From assembly GCF_914767665.1 (NCBI RefSeq), contig NC_059502.1, positions 62,602,031 to 62,666,030 on the forward strand: a stretch of DNA of 64,000 bases, written 5' to 3'. Positions 1 through 11,600 of the stretch are shown here, piece after piece (positions within the stretch are counted from its first letter, which is position 1; every line of letters starts with the position of its first letter). Under the pieces are notes generated by a model that saw only the letters and a list, made by a program, of their open reading frames with translations, was not told the origin of the DNA and searched no databases. Position numbers and translations under genes: made by a program. This DNA comes from Harmonia axyridis (lineage: Eukaryota; Arthropoda; Insecta; Coleoptera; Coccinellidae).

Positions 1-1507
1 ATCTCACCAGAACGAATTAATTTAATTTGAAACAGTCGTTTTTTTAGTCATCCATCTTGTTGAAACGTATTTCAGGTTTGGTAGGATTCTTTTTGTGTCA
101 AACAATTTCAACAGAGCTCCTTCTCAGGTTTATTTGATAATAAATGTGATGATTTCTTTGTAATTTCTTGGTTAGAAATCCGAGAAGGAGTTGTAAATTC
201 AGTTAACATATTCTAATATCGTTGTTCATTTTCTCAAAGTACCTCCTGTGGAATTGAAACAACAGAAAATATCAAGAAGTACTTCCTTGAGATACAGAAT
301 TTGGAATAGTACGTATGTTAAACCACTTTAGTTCCTGAATCTGAAAGAATACCTGCGTAATACCTGGCATTATCACATCAACTTCGTTGAATGGGGATTG
401 GAGTACTATAGCTTCCTGATAAGATCTGGTGTTCAGAAGGCTGAAAATAATTTACAGAAGAGGTTCCATCCTAATAGCAGAGTAACTCATTTAAAACCGA
501 TTTAAGTTAAGTTTCTATTTCATTATTTGTTTAGAGTGAAAAGCATCGATCATTGTATATTTTAATTTTATTAAATTTGTGAAAACCTGGGTAGGAGTTT
601 TGTTGCCAAATAAGCCAAACCACCCCTAGAAATTAGTCTTTAGAGTCTCATAGGCAATTGTAACGTTACAAAAGAAAGTGGTGAAGATGCTCCTTAATTG
701 CAGGTACAAATGACAATGACAGATTCCTCGGATAATTTAAAGAAAAAAAGTTCTATAAACATGTGGTTGCCACGCCTTGTTTTCGAGATACAGGAAAGGT
801 TTTTCTCATAACACTTTTCCTTAACAAGATATTCAACTTCAATTTGGCAGAAATCTTAATCTTAAATAAAGTTCAGGAAAAATTTGAAAGGAATTTAGAT
901 CCAGTAGGTACTATACACTTTTTGATTTTCTATAGTTTTGTCGTATCAGCTACTGAAGTCGAGAAAAAAATTTCAAACAATTCCTAGTTATCCTCAGGAA
1001 AATCGAAATTATTATAAATATCCAGTTAGTAAGCTGTGCTGATGAATGAATTAATTATAAGTTTTGGTACTCATTTATCCAATCTCTAGCGAATATTAAT
1101 AGAAATGAATTAATTAATAAGAAAACGTAGGACCACAAGAAACACCATATATCTCGAAAACAAAGTGTTTTCATGCCTATGCCTATTTCTTGAAATAATC
1201 CAAGGCATCTCCCATTTTCTCTCACATTTTTTTTCCTCCAATTCAAGAACAACCCGTACAACAAACTGAATATATCAAAGTACCATTCTTAAAATTATTC
1301 AGCTCTACAACAAGTAGGTAGAATAGAAAGAAGAGGAAATTTTTCATTTCAACTGCTTGAGTGCAATCAAAGATTAACTTTTTTTTTCTACAATCATTGA
1401 AGAGAAAGTTCTGCAGAAATTCAGGTAAATAATAACATACAAAGACCCAATATTATCTACAGCGTTTACCCTCAAAATACTAATCAAATTTGTTCCTTTT
1501 GTTCCAC
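1..1507. other. AT-rich intronic sequence, no gene seen
   Basis: Lies downstream of mannosidase exon 12 and is presumably intron. No mannosidase-like reading frame on the minus strand. Contains short fragments of dispersed insect repeats (a degenerate CGAGATACAGG-type motif near 784) but nothing with support for coding. Confidence 0.5.
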
Positions 1508-2290
1508 AGGTTTTTCCAGTAAGAAGTGGTTTCATTTTGAATAGCCTTTATCTGGACAGTTGTCACGTTTGAAGCTGCCATACTTTAAGACTTGACAAAT
1601 GAAAACTACGCCATTACTAAAAATGGAAAGATAGACGCTTCATCATCGCATTAAGATTATCAGAATTCACTACAAAAATGGTAACAATTTTGCAGTCTCA
1701 CTTCGCAAAACTGTGCACTTATGGTTTGTTGTTAAGAATTTTCTTGGTCTGCAATATTTGAGCTGTTAGAACAAATTAGTGATGTAAAAAAACGAAATCG
1801 TTTGCGCCACTCAGGAACAACTGAGAATTATGCTGCTATAGCCAATAGTGTTAACTATTTAGTTTTGTTGATTTCTCGTCAATATTGGGAATTGGGCTAT
1901 TGATGGTTTTCATGGCCGAAATTGGAAGATATTGATATTGATGAAGACGATGCAGTTTATTTCCAACAAGACAGCACTATGTGCGTCACAAGCAACGAAA
2001 CTATCGCAAATTTAGCAAGAAAAGTTTCCTGGTCGTGTAATTTTTCGAAAAGGTGGTACAATTGGCCATCGAGATCTTGTGATTTGACACATTTAGACTT
2101 TTTTATTTGAGATAACGTGGAAGAAAAGGTCTCTGTCAATGCTCAAGACCTTAAAGATGAGATTCATCGAGTTATCGAGGACATACAGCCGCAAATACAT
2201 TTATTGGTCATGGAAAATTTCATGGAAAGGATATGATGCTACACTGTTTTTTTTTTTAATATCAAAATATAACCTCTTTTTGAAAAACCT
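1508..2290 (+). mobile_element. Decayed DD41D-like Tc1/mariner element (second family), internally deleted
   Basis: Terminal inverted repeats start AGGTTTTTC on the left and end GAAAAACCT on the right. Codons around 1940-2110 read YFQQDST...NWPSRSCDLTHLDFF, the second and third catalytic-Asp region, followed by KDEIHRVIEDIQPQ. The helix-turn-helix region and first catalytic Asp are mostly missing, with stops and frameshifts. It ends only about 12 nt inside the intron from the exon 12 donor. Confidence 0.8.
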
Positions 2291-2304
2291 TTTATTATAC
2301 TTAC

Positions 2305-2639
2305 TCAGAAGGCAGAGGTCCAACTACCCAATCAAATTCAATGACATTTTCTTCCTTGTACATCCTAACGACTTGACTTATCCAATCGTTGAACTTCTGA
2401 TGGATTTCTGTCACCAGATTACCACGGTGAATTGTATAGTTGGCTCTATTTGATGCTGCTATAGGTTCATTGTTCCTAGGACGGAAAATGTAAGCACCTG
2501 AAGATCTATTTACGAAAATTTCGTTGTTTCCTATGTATCCTTCGTAGTAAAGATATTGTTGGGTGAGAGAAACAGTGATGTTGTTCATTGTGACCGATGC
2601 TATTAATCCCGTGGTTTGGTCAATTTCTAGTTTAACACC
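2305..2639 (-). CDS. MAN2B1: Mannosidase exon 12, last exon in the window
   Basis: Encodes VKLEIDQTTGLIASVTMNNI through EFDWVVGPLPS and stops in phase 2 at donor GTAAGT. Reading through the donor would give an immediate TAA, so this is not the natural C-terminus: the family continues about 300 residues further. N-glycosylation sequons NNITVS, NRSS and NYT are present. I found no further mannosidase exon in 1-2290, so the rest should lie left of the window. Confidence 0.93.
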
Positions 2640-5600
2640 CTGTGAAAGGAATTGAATTAATAACCAAGAATTGCGTAAAATCATTAACGTAAATGCATTT
2701 CTCATTGAAAGTGGTTGAGCGATTTTTTTATGATCAAAATCATTTATTTTATTTTTATTGCCGTACTTTTTCTTATTGCTATTTCGAGCACATATATTCG
2801 AGCATATACGAGGCGTGTATTTAAAGTAAGGTCTCCATTTATTTTTTTTACATTAGATAACATTTATTTACTAAGTTTTGTACATTGCTTGAAATCTAAG
2901 CTATTTTTCCACGTAATCACCATTCACTTCAATGAGCTTCCTCATTCGTACGACAAACTTTTGTATCCCCTCCTCTAACCACGATCCCGCCGCCTCGCGC
3001 AAGAACGAAATGACCGCTTCATGAACTTCTTCATCGTTCACCAAAATTGAATGAATAGAGTCTCTACTGCTCACATCTCGGAGTTTTTCGGCCAACTCAT
3101 TGAGAGTCAACCTGCGATCTTTCAGCACAAGCGCCTCAACTTTCCGCACTGTTTCGTCCGAGTGTGACGGCCTGCCGCTGCGCTCCTCGTCGTGAACGTT
3201 TAATCGGCCAGCAGAAAATTCTCTACACCATTTTTGAACGGTTTTGACGTCCATACATTTCTCACCATACACTTCTTCCAATTGACGATGAATTTCTATA
3301 GGTGGAGTTTTTTTTGAGTGCAAAAACTTAATGACTGAACGTAACTCGCACCTGGCGGGAGCGACAACCAGCACTTCCATTGCAAATGGCTGCTACGTCA
3401 AGACTGAGAGTCCTAATGAGCTCCACCTGGTGTCGATTGGTGGAGGGGGGCCTAACGTATACAACAGTGTTGCCGGATTTCATCTAGCGCTACTTGCAGC
3501 GATACAATGGCCTTGGAGACCTTACTTTAAAAACACGCCTCGTATCAATTCTTCCACCAACAGAAAATTAATGGGACAAGAAAATTTTTTCCTGGATGGG
3601 ATTCAAACTCAAAAAGAGATGGGCAACAACTTACAGTATAGTCATCTTCATTCATTTTAGGTGCAGTAACTTCTTCCTTCTTCACGCTCTCAACATAATA
3701 AGACTTGAATCCAAGTGGTGGTATTTCTGAGGCCCTAAAGACAAGATCCATTGTGGCTTCACTTTTTCTACCAGGTATAGAGAGAACAGATGATGCTATG
3801 GGTACTAGCTGAGTTTCAATTTGAACACCTAATGAAATTGAACAATAAAAATATCACTATTAAATTGTTACAACACACAATGACATATGAATGTTGAACT
3901 ATTCAAAACATTGAAAAATTTTTTTTTCAGAAATATTCACAATATTTTGGATTGATATGTTTTATTCGGAGATTTGCCATGTATTTATTTATTATTTATT
4001 TAATATAACATTGAATCTACAAATCAACTTAGTTGTATCATTTTTTTTTAGATGATTAAGTATTGTGTTTCTTCTGCTGTTAATAGAAGGTGATAACTAT
4101 TCGATTTCGATATGTGTTGAGACTAGATCCGATTCACATTTTCTGATCTGTAGTTCGAAATTCACTGGATTTAATTCTCTTGGATCACAGAAACTGTAAT
4201 TTTGAAGTAACAACACATAGGTATGCCATGAAAATTTCAAAAAACATATCAACAGACCAATTTACAGAATGTAATTTATGACTAAGTTAATTCACGAGTA
4301 AACTTAAATCTTTCTTCTTACCTGCATCATCTGTTATTCTATAGGCTTCACCCAAAATGGGGAACCTGACGTAATGATTAACAGGCCTACTTAGAGGATT
4401 GTAGACAGTGACTGTGAAGGTTTCTGTATTTTCAGTGAAGGAACAGGAGCTCACATTGGCTAGGGGACAGGAGGAGAACTTTATATCCACATCTTCAGAT
4501 GACTGGTTCTTTATTAACTTACTGTAAAGAAACAAGATAAAATGTCATTCTCTTCGGCTTGAAGTAACCTTACACTTGTCCAAGAATTAACTGACTTTAC
4601 GACGTTTACGCCAAATTATAGCTATATCAAAATTGATTGAGTTGTATCCGGATGGTGTTTGTATAGAAATCAATAGATGAATATTAGGACGTACCTATTG
4701 ATGTATAAACAATAACGTATTATCAAATATCCAATGCTCAGTCAACTTTTATCAAAAGTTAGACAGAATGGAATCGGCTTTGAACACAAATGAAACACAA
4801 CTTAAGTTATGCAGCCTTTTACAATAAAGTGTTCATTAATTCTAACCCTTAGAAACGGAAGTTAAACCTGTTCAAGTAAAAGCATCGGCGAGAAATAATT
4901 CACAATGCAACCAGACCTCCAATACTAACTTGACAGCATTGAAGAGGCCTGTATGGTACTACTACATTGGGCTGGCTTTGTGAGATGATGTGGGTTCCGA
5001 GTGGTTCCTGGTACCATCCCCTTATACCTTAGGGATTTCGAGGTTATGTATCGGGTTGAAAAGGAAAAAGGAATTGAAAGTTAGATGAGCATTGGAGTAG
5101 ATGTATCACTCTTGAAGTTGAAGGTGAAGGCCCAGGACGCATTAGATGATATTTTAATTTTATTCTTTCACATTGAAATCTGTACATTCAATTGGAAAGT
5201 GTTCTAATAATATAAATGTCCAAATTAATACTATTTTAATCCTTTACTTACTTCAGAGCTGCTGATGTGATAATTTCACATTCTTTGATTCCTTCAGTTA
5301 GAATTCTGGCATAATCATGTGCAACATGTTCCTTCTCAGTTCCCGTAACAGCATCATGATGTTGCATGACACCCATCGCTTGCCTCAAAGCATTTAAATC
5401 TACTTGGTCCTCTGGTCCCAGATCAGCCAGCGAATAAAGTTGTTTGCAAACCTATAACAGATTTGTATCACTACAATCTCGCTTTATAGATCAACTATTG
5501 TATTAGTACCCTAGTGCTATAAAAGTATTTATATGAGATTCAATTAGGACAATATTGGATGGGTCTATAAAAAAATGTATTAACTAATATTGGGTGGGAT

Positions 5601-8600
5601 ATCCTTTTTTATAATTTACGAAATATAATCTGAAGGATATTTAAAAGTATTTGTAAGTATGAACGATGAAGTTACGTATGCAGGTAGACTAATAAACAAA
5701 CATGCAATATCTGTAGTAAGGTAGATCTACTATTGAGTTAAGAAGATTGACGTTGGATGAAATTTTTTTCCGAAAAAACTTACGATAGAAATTTTTTTGA
5801 AGGCTGAATGCTTGAGAGGGTGATATATTACCAAAAAATATTTCAATTGTACACATTAGAGTCTCAGTTCAGGAGTCATAGTGAAAGGTAATCCAAATAT
5901 GACTGAAAATGGAATCAGTCAGGAAAAACAAGACGACAATTATAAGTTAGAGGAATTAATATCTAGGAAATCGATTGGAAAAAATTCAAATGAATTATAA
6001 GGAAATTCATAAATTATCTACTGTAGAATTGTAGGTGAATGTTGACCAAACTCTTGAACCCAAAAATCCATCGAACTTACCTGCAAGAAGTTATTTCCAA
6101 TTCTCTCGAATCTTTTTATCGTTGGTCTGGAGGTGAAATACCCGGTCCAGAATGAATGTGGATCAGAGGCATAAGGGAAGTAATCATCAGATTTCGTCTT
6201 CCATTTCATACCTTTTTTTTCAGCTTCATCGTGTACGGCTTTGACATAACACGAAGGTGTGGAATAAATCAAATTGAACTGTGATCCGTTTGCCTGTCTC
6301 AGATTGGCATAGCTGAAATATGTGTAAAGAAAATTGAGAAAATTAATCCAATTTTGCCCCTGTGTGAAATATTACAATATGTACTATTCGTAAGTAAATG
6401 CACATTTTCAAGGGGAAGCAATGAATGTTAGTATATCATGCATGATCAAATACTGTGAATTGTGGATATCAAATCTTTACATCATGTAAAATCTAGCTAC
6501 ATTTTTGTTGAAATGATTGAGCAAATTTGAACAATCTACAAGCTCAAATAGTTTGATTCGAGTGAAATGGAAATAAATGATTTCAGACATTCAAGGTAGG
6601 ATTTCTCAAGACTATCTTTTGATTTATTGATATTGCTACAATTGAAACGATTCTGTCCTAATAAAGTAAGTTTTACATTAACGAGGAGGTGTCTAATATA
6701 GGTTCTTATTCTAATTCAAAATTTCAAGATATAAATTATAAGATCATATAATAATCCATTGATAACAATTTCCTTATCCTTTTTGTATTCGAAATTCTGA
6801 CGTATGTACAGTGAGTGGGAACACAGATGAATATTAGGAATTTTTGTATACGCTAGGGGAAGTTTTCAACTTTTTTTGAGTATGCCCACATTTTAAGTTC
6901 AAAGTGAAAGTTAGTCTATTTCAATGATTGCTATCAAGTTAGGGAAATAGAATTTGAAAATTCAAAAAGGATTCCTTATGTTTCTGATGAATTAATGGAC
7001 ACTTTCGTCAACCTAATTTTCCCATTTTCAATCAATGGCGGCAAGTTGAGACTTACTGCTTTCGTATCTATTATTATTGTATTTAGGTATTATTTTATTT
7101 TGTATTTTGTTTGTTTTTTATTATGTTAGGCATCTATAGGTTGGGGCAGGCGCGGATCCACGGGGGGGGGGAACTGGGGGAACGTTCCCCCCCCAAATGA
7201 CCCAGACACCTCCTAGAATTTGACATACTTAGGCTCAAATAATTACAATATCAGCAAAAATTTCACCTTCAATACATTTTGGGAAGATCCATAGATATAC
7301 ATATATGAACGGCAAAAAAATGACGTCCCAAAATGTCGAAAGTGTCTGGGGTCCACATTTTCAGTATTTTGAGTACCTATCTAAAAGTTCCCCCCCCCCA
7401 AAAGTGGGGCCTGGATCCGCGCCTGGGTTGGGGTAATATATGTCGAACATACTCGATCAGGATGAGAGGTATTATTGTTGACAAGAGTTCATTTGGTATG
7501 GGATTTTTGTTCTACCTACATCGCCTGAACGAAATTATATATTTGAAATTATTCGTGTTTGGTGAATATCTCTAAGATACGATAGAATATAATGAGGAAA
7601 TATCGAGCATATCAGAAATTAATCCAAGTAACTCCAGAGAAAACCAAAATAATCAATCGCAATTGCAGACCATGCTTGAATTTTTGTAAGTCCACCTTTA
7701 GTGCGAAATGATAATTGATTATCAGCAGCATTTGCTCTTTCTGCTCTAAAATGACTCAAAATGGCATTAGGTCCGGCAATTTTGGGAACATCTGATGGGT
7801 CTATTAGTATATTTGAATTCTCGGACTAATATTCTGTCAAAAGTACTTATAATGAAATTAATAATATCGAGAATATCTGTGAGCCATCAAATATTATGTT
7901 ATTATAATTAATTTTAGACATAACCCAATTTTTCTAATTCGTTATTATGTTATACTCTAGAGTCTAGAATCACTTGGATCGACTTCGGATAAAGTTGATT
8001 TTTACAATTAGATACTCTCCATCGACATTTTTTCTATTCCAAAAGAAATAAACACAGAAGGACTTATATTATTATTATTATTATACGAAAGAAAGAGCAG
8101 AGTACTAATCCTATAGTGCTCAAATTAAAAAAGAAACACAATGAAAATGAAAACTGAATCTACAAGTCCATAAAATTGTCCAGCCTGTTCGTGGAGGTTT
8201 AATGTTCTTTAACATACTACCCCAATAAATTCATTTTTGTCCCCGAATATATTCCTATTTCGGCAGTTGAGAAATTACTTACTGTATCAATTTATCTAAA
8301 TTGGTGAACCATGTATTGGCATCTTGATAGTTGAAATCATCCCCCATCGTTACAATAATATTGTCAGTACTGTACTGTTCCCTCATCAGTTGCAACTTAA
8401 TCAGAAAATTGTTAACCTTGAAAAAATACACACCTGATTATTTTATCCATATTTTTGAACCAAGTTTCAGCGTCCATATATGTGAAATCCCCACCCATCG
8501 TTATCAGAACATTATCTGTTGTATAAAATTCGGCCATGTCTCTAGCGTTTCCCAAGAAACTCTCCACCTAGGTAAAGCGATTAAAGGTGTCATATTTCAC

Positions 8601-11600
8601 GGGACAATTATACAAGAAGCAAGAAAATATGTTGGTTATACAATATACATGTTCTGATAACGTATGAATCACCCTACTGAAAGTAAAATATTTCACTAAA
8701 TGGTTTTCCAATAAGAGGTTTCAGTTTGAATTGCCCGCTATCTTGGCAGCTGTCATTTTTTGACAACTTTATTAAAAAAGGAAGGATACACGTTTCAACT
8801 ACTCATTAAAATTGTTAAAATTCACTACAAAATCAAGAAACTGGTTAGTGATGCGAAGAATCAGTGTGTGTCGCTCAACAACAACAACTGAGAATATTGT
8901 TGCTGTAGCCTACAAACAGATATGATATGATCATGCATACATGCTTTTGCAGATAGTCATTCCAACGGATGAAACACATTTCTAACTCACTGGATCAACT
9001 TATCCAAATTTTTGAACCAAGTGTTGGCATCCTGATAGGTGAAATCTTCCCCCATTGTAATGACGATATTACTAGTCGGGTAATTTCTTGAAACATTTCT
9101 AACATATCCGAAGAATTCGTCAACCTAATTATTCATCAAAAGAGTTGAAACCTTTAATAGTTTTATATTTTTTTAATATTTATGTAAAACAATGAACGAT
9201 AATTCGATACTTGTCAATGAATTGAAAGAAAATTTGAATTAGTGCGTTAGGATTCTAAAATTGAATAAAACATTAACAAAATTGAGGAGCCGGATTTTAT
9301 TCATTTTGTTCGAAGGATTAACAAGATACGTTCTGAAAATAATATACCTATTTCAATTGTGCTCTTTGTTACCAAAAGCGAATTTAAGCAATCAAATTCT
9401 TCAAAAAATAAGAATATTTATGATAATGGATAAAGATTCACTTTACTACAACAACTGTAAGAGTAAAACTGAGTCTAATCGTTGAACATGGATCTCTAAT
9501 CCAGTGGCGTAACTATAGGATTGCAAGGCTGGGGAAATTTTTTGTAGGTAACCCCTTTTTTTCGCATCAAATGACTAGACTTTTTCCTCATTGAATGTAT
9601 TTTCAAGTTTTATTTGTTGGTCAATATCAAAATAAGTCATATTTTTTGTAGACAACTGTTTTTTAATAGACAAATTTTTCAACTGGAATATGGATCCTTT
9701 ATTAAATCTTTTCGCTCCCCATATAACTCCAACCCAAAATAATAAGATATATGTAGAATCCAGTTATTGTTCCCTGTAAATAATTGCGATGGTCAACCGG
9801 ATGCTTGGAGACCTATTAGTTTCTTCTAGTGTCGAGGGCATGTCATGGAGTTGTAAATCTTGAAGAGATTCACTTGGGGGGTTGTGAAAGTTCGAAGACA
9901 ATACGGTCGTACCAGATGTGTCACATCTGTGTATCAGGTTCTAGACTTTCGAGAATATTCGATTTCCAGGAATCCACGAAGATCTTTATGAGCGGTACGG
10001 CAAAATTCTTATTGGACTAGGGTATGGTACTTTCCCTAAGGGTGTGGTCAAGCCGAAAGAAGGGAGATCGATATTCGAGACAGGGTAAGTTCAAATCGGC
10101 AGAGAGTCAGTTCAAGGCAAGTCTAAGACGAGTCAAGTTCGGTCAGTCAACTTAAGACGTAAGACGAAAATACGGTTCGCGGACTAGATTAAGACGAGTC
10201 ACGAACAAGTTAGAGACGAGACGACCGAAAACTTGAGGTACGACGAAGACGTGATAATCGAAGACGTTTCGAGTAATTAACACTCGAGTTAAAGACGAAA
10301 TTCAGTACCGTAGTGAGAAACTTGTAATTAAGACGTAATTAAGATCTTCTCAATACTGAGTTTGTACTGTATAAGTGTGACTTTGTAAATAGATGTAAAT
10401 AATTCAAAAGAGTTTAATTATTACAAATCCGACAGTCACGGAAAAAAAACGAAAGGCCAAGTAATCGAATCATACCTCTAGACGATCGATTAACCAAGCC
10501 TACATTTATGATAATGGATGGAGATTCACTTTACTATAACAAATGTTTGAGTACTTTACTATAACAAATGTTTGAGCAAAACTGAGTCTAATCGTTGAAC
10601 ATGGATCTCTAATCCAGTGGCGTAACTAAAGAATTGCAGGGCTGGGGACATTTTTGTAGGTAACCCCCTTTATTGCACCGAATGACTAGACTTTTTCCTT
10701 ATTGAATGTATTTTCAAGTTTTATTTTTTTTTCAACTGGAATATGAATCCTTTTTTAAATCTTTTCGCTCCCCATATAACTCCAACCCAAAATAATAATA
10801 TATATCTTTCGATTGATTGGCAGATATAATATATCTGAATAAACATGTCTTACCCTTTTATCTACATTGTAATCTGGACTGTGGACATCGTCTATAATTG
10901 GCTCATCTTCACAAAGAATATCGAAGCAGAATCCACTAGGTGGGCTGTATGTGTTGTACATTACTCCAGTGAAAAGATGTGCTGCTTCTCCTGCAAATGA
11001 TAGTCGTAAGAATTATGCGTACTGAGACACTTTCCTCTTAAAGAAAACGTCTTGGAAGATATTTATGAAGTAGTACCTACTCTCATTAGGAATATCGACA
11101 TATCATTCACAAAATAAACTTAGTATACTGGGTGTTTTAGCCCTTTTTAAGTTATTATGATGTTTAGTCTTGGCAACGTCGCGTATTCTAGGAATATCGA
11201 GACGTATGTTTTGTTAGATTATTAATGAGATATATGGTTATCGGAAAGAAAAGTTAAATGTTGGTAGTATAAAGTTTTGGGTGTTTAATATAACGGTTTT
11301 GGTTTCATTCACGGACATTCTGAATATATTAAGATTTTCCTTATACTGTGCGGTGCTGTGTGGAAGCAGTGAGCAGTTTGTATTGGTAAGACTATTATAA
11401 CATCATTTTATTGGTTCAAATAGGGAAAATGCAACATTGGGTGTTCCTGAATTTGTACAAATGAAATGAGAGATTTCTTGGATAATTGAAAGAAACAGAG
11501 AGAGTTTATAATATTGGCGAGCAAATGCTTTGTTTTCGTGATATAGTCTGTTTCTTGTATTAGTCCTACTTTTCTGAGATTATTATACAAGTTCATCAAA

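Noticed and set aside
763..987. 74-codon plus-strand frame starting VATPCFRDTGKVF
   Set aside because: The region reads as a degenerate dispersed-repeat end (CGAGATACAGG); no splice or promoter support and no homolog recognised.
7333..7575. 80-codon plus-strand frame overlapping the hAT MITE
   Set aside because: It starts inside the MITE and crosses its right end into intron; no coding character.
6312..8283. A fourth copy of alternative exon 7
   Set aside because: I looked for another TMGxDF block here and in 9124-10854 by its reverse-strand wording (GAAATC..CCCCAT) and found only the three listed.
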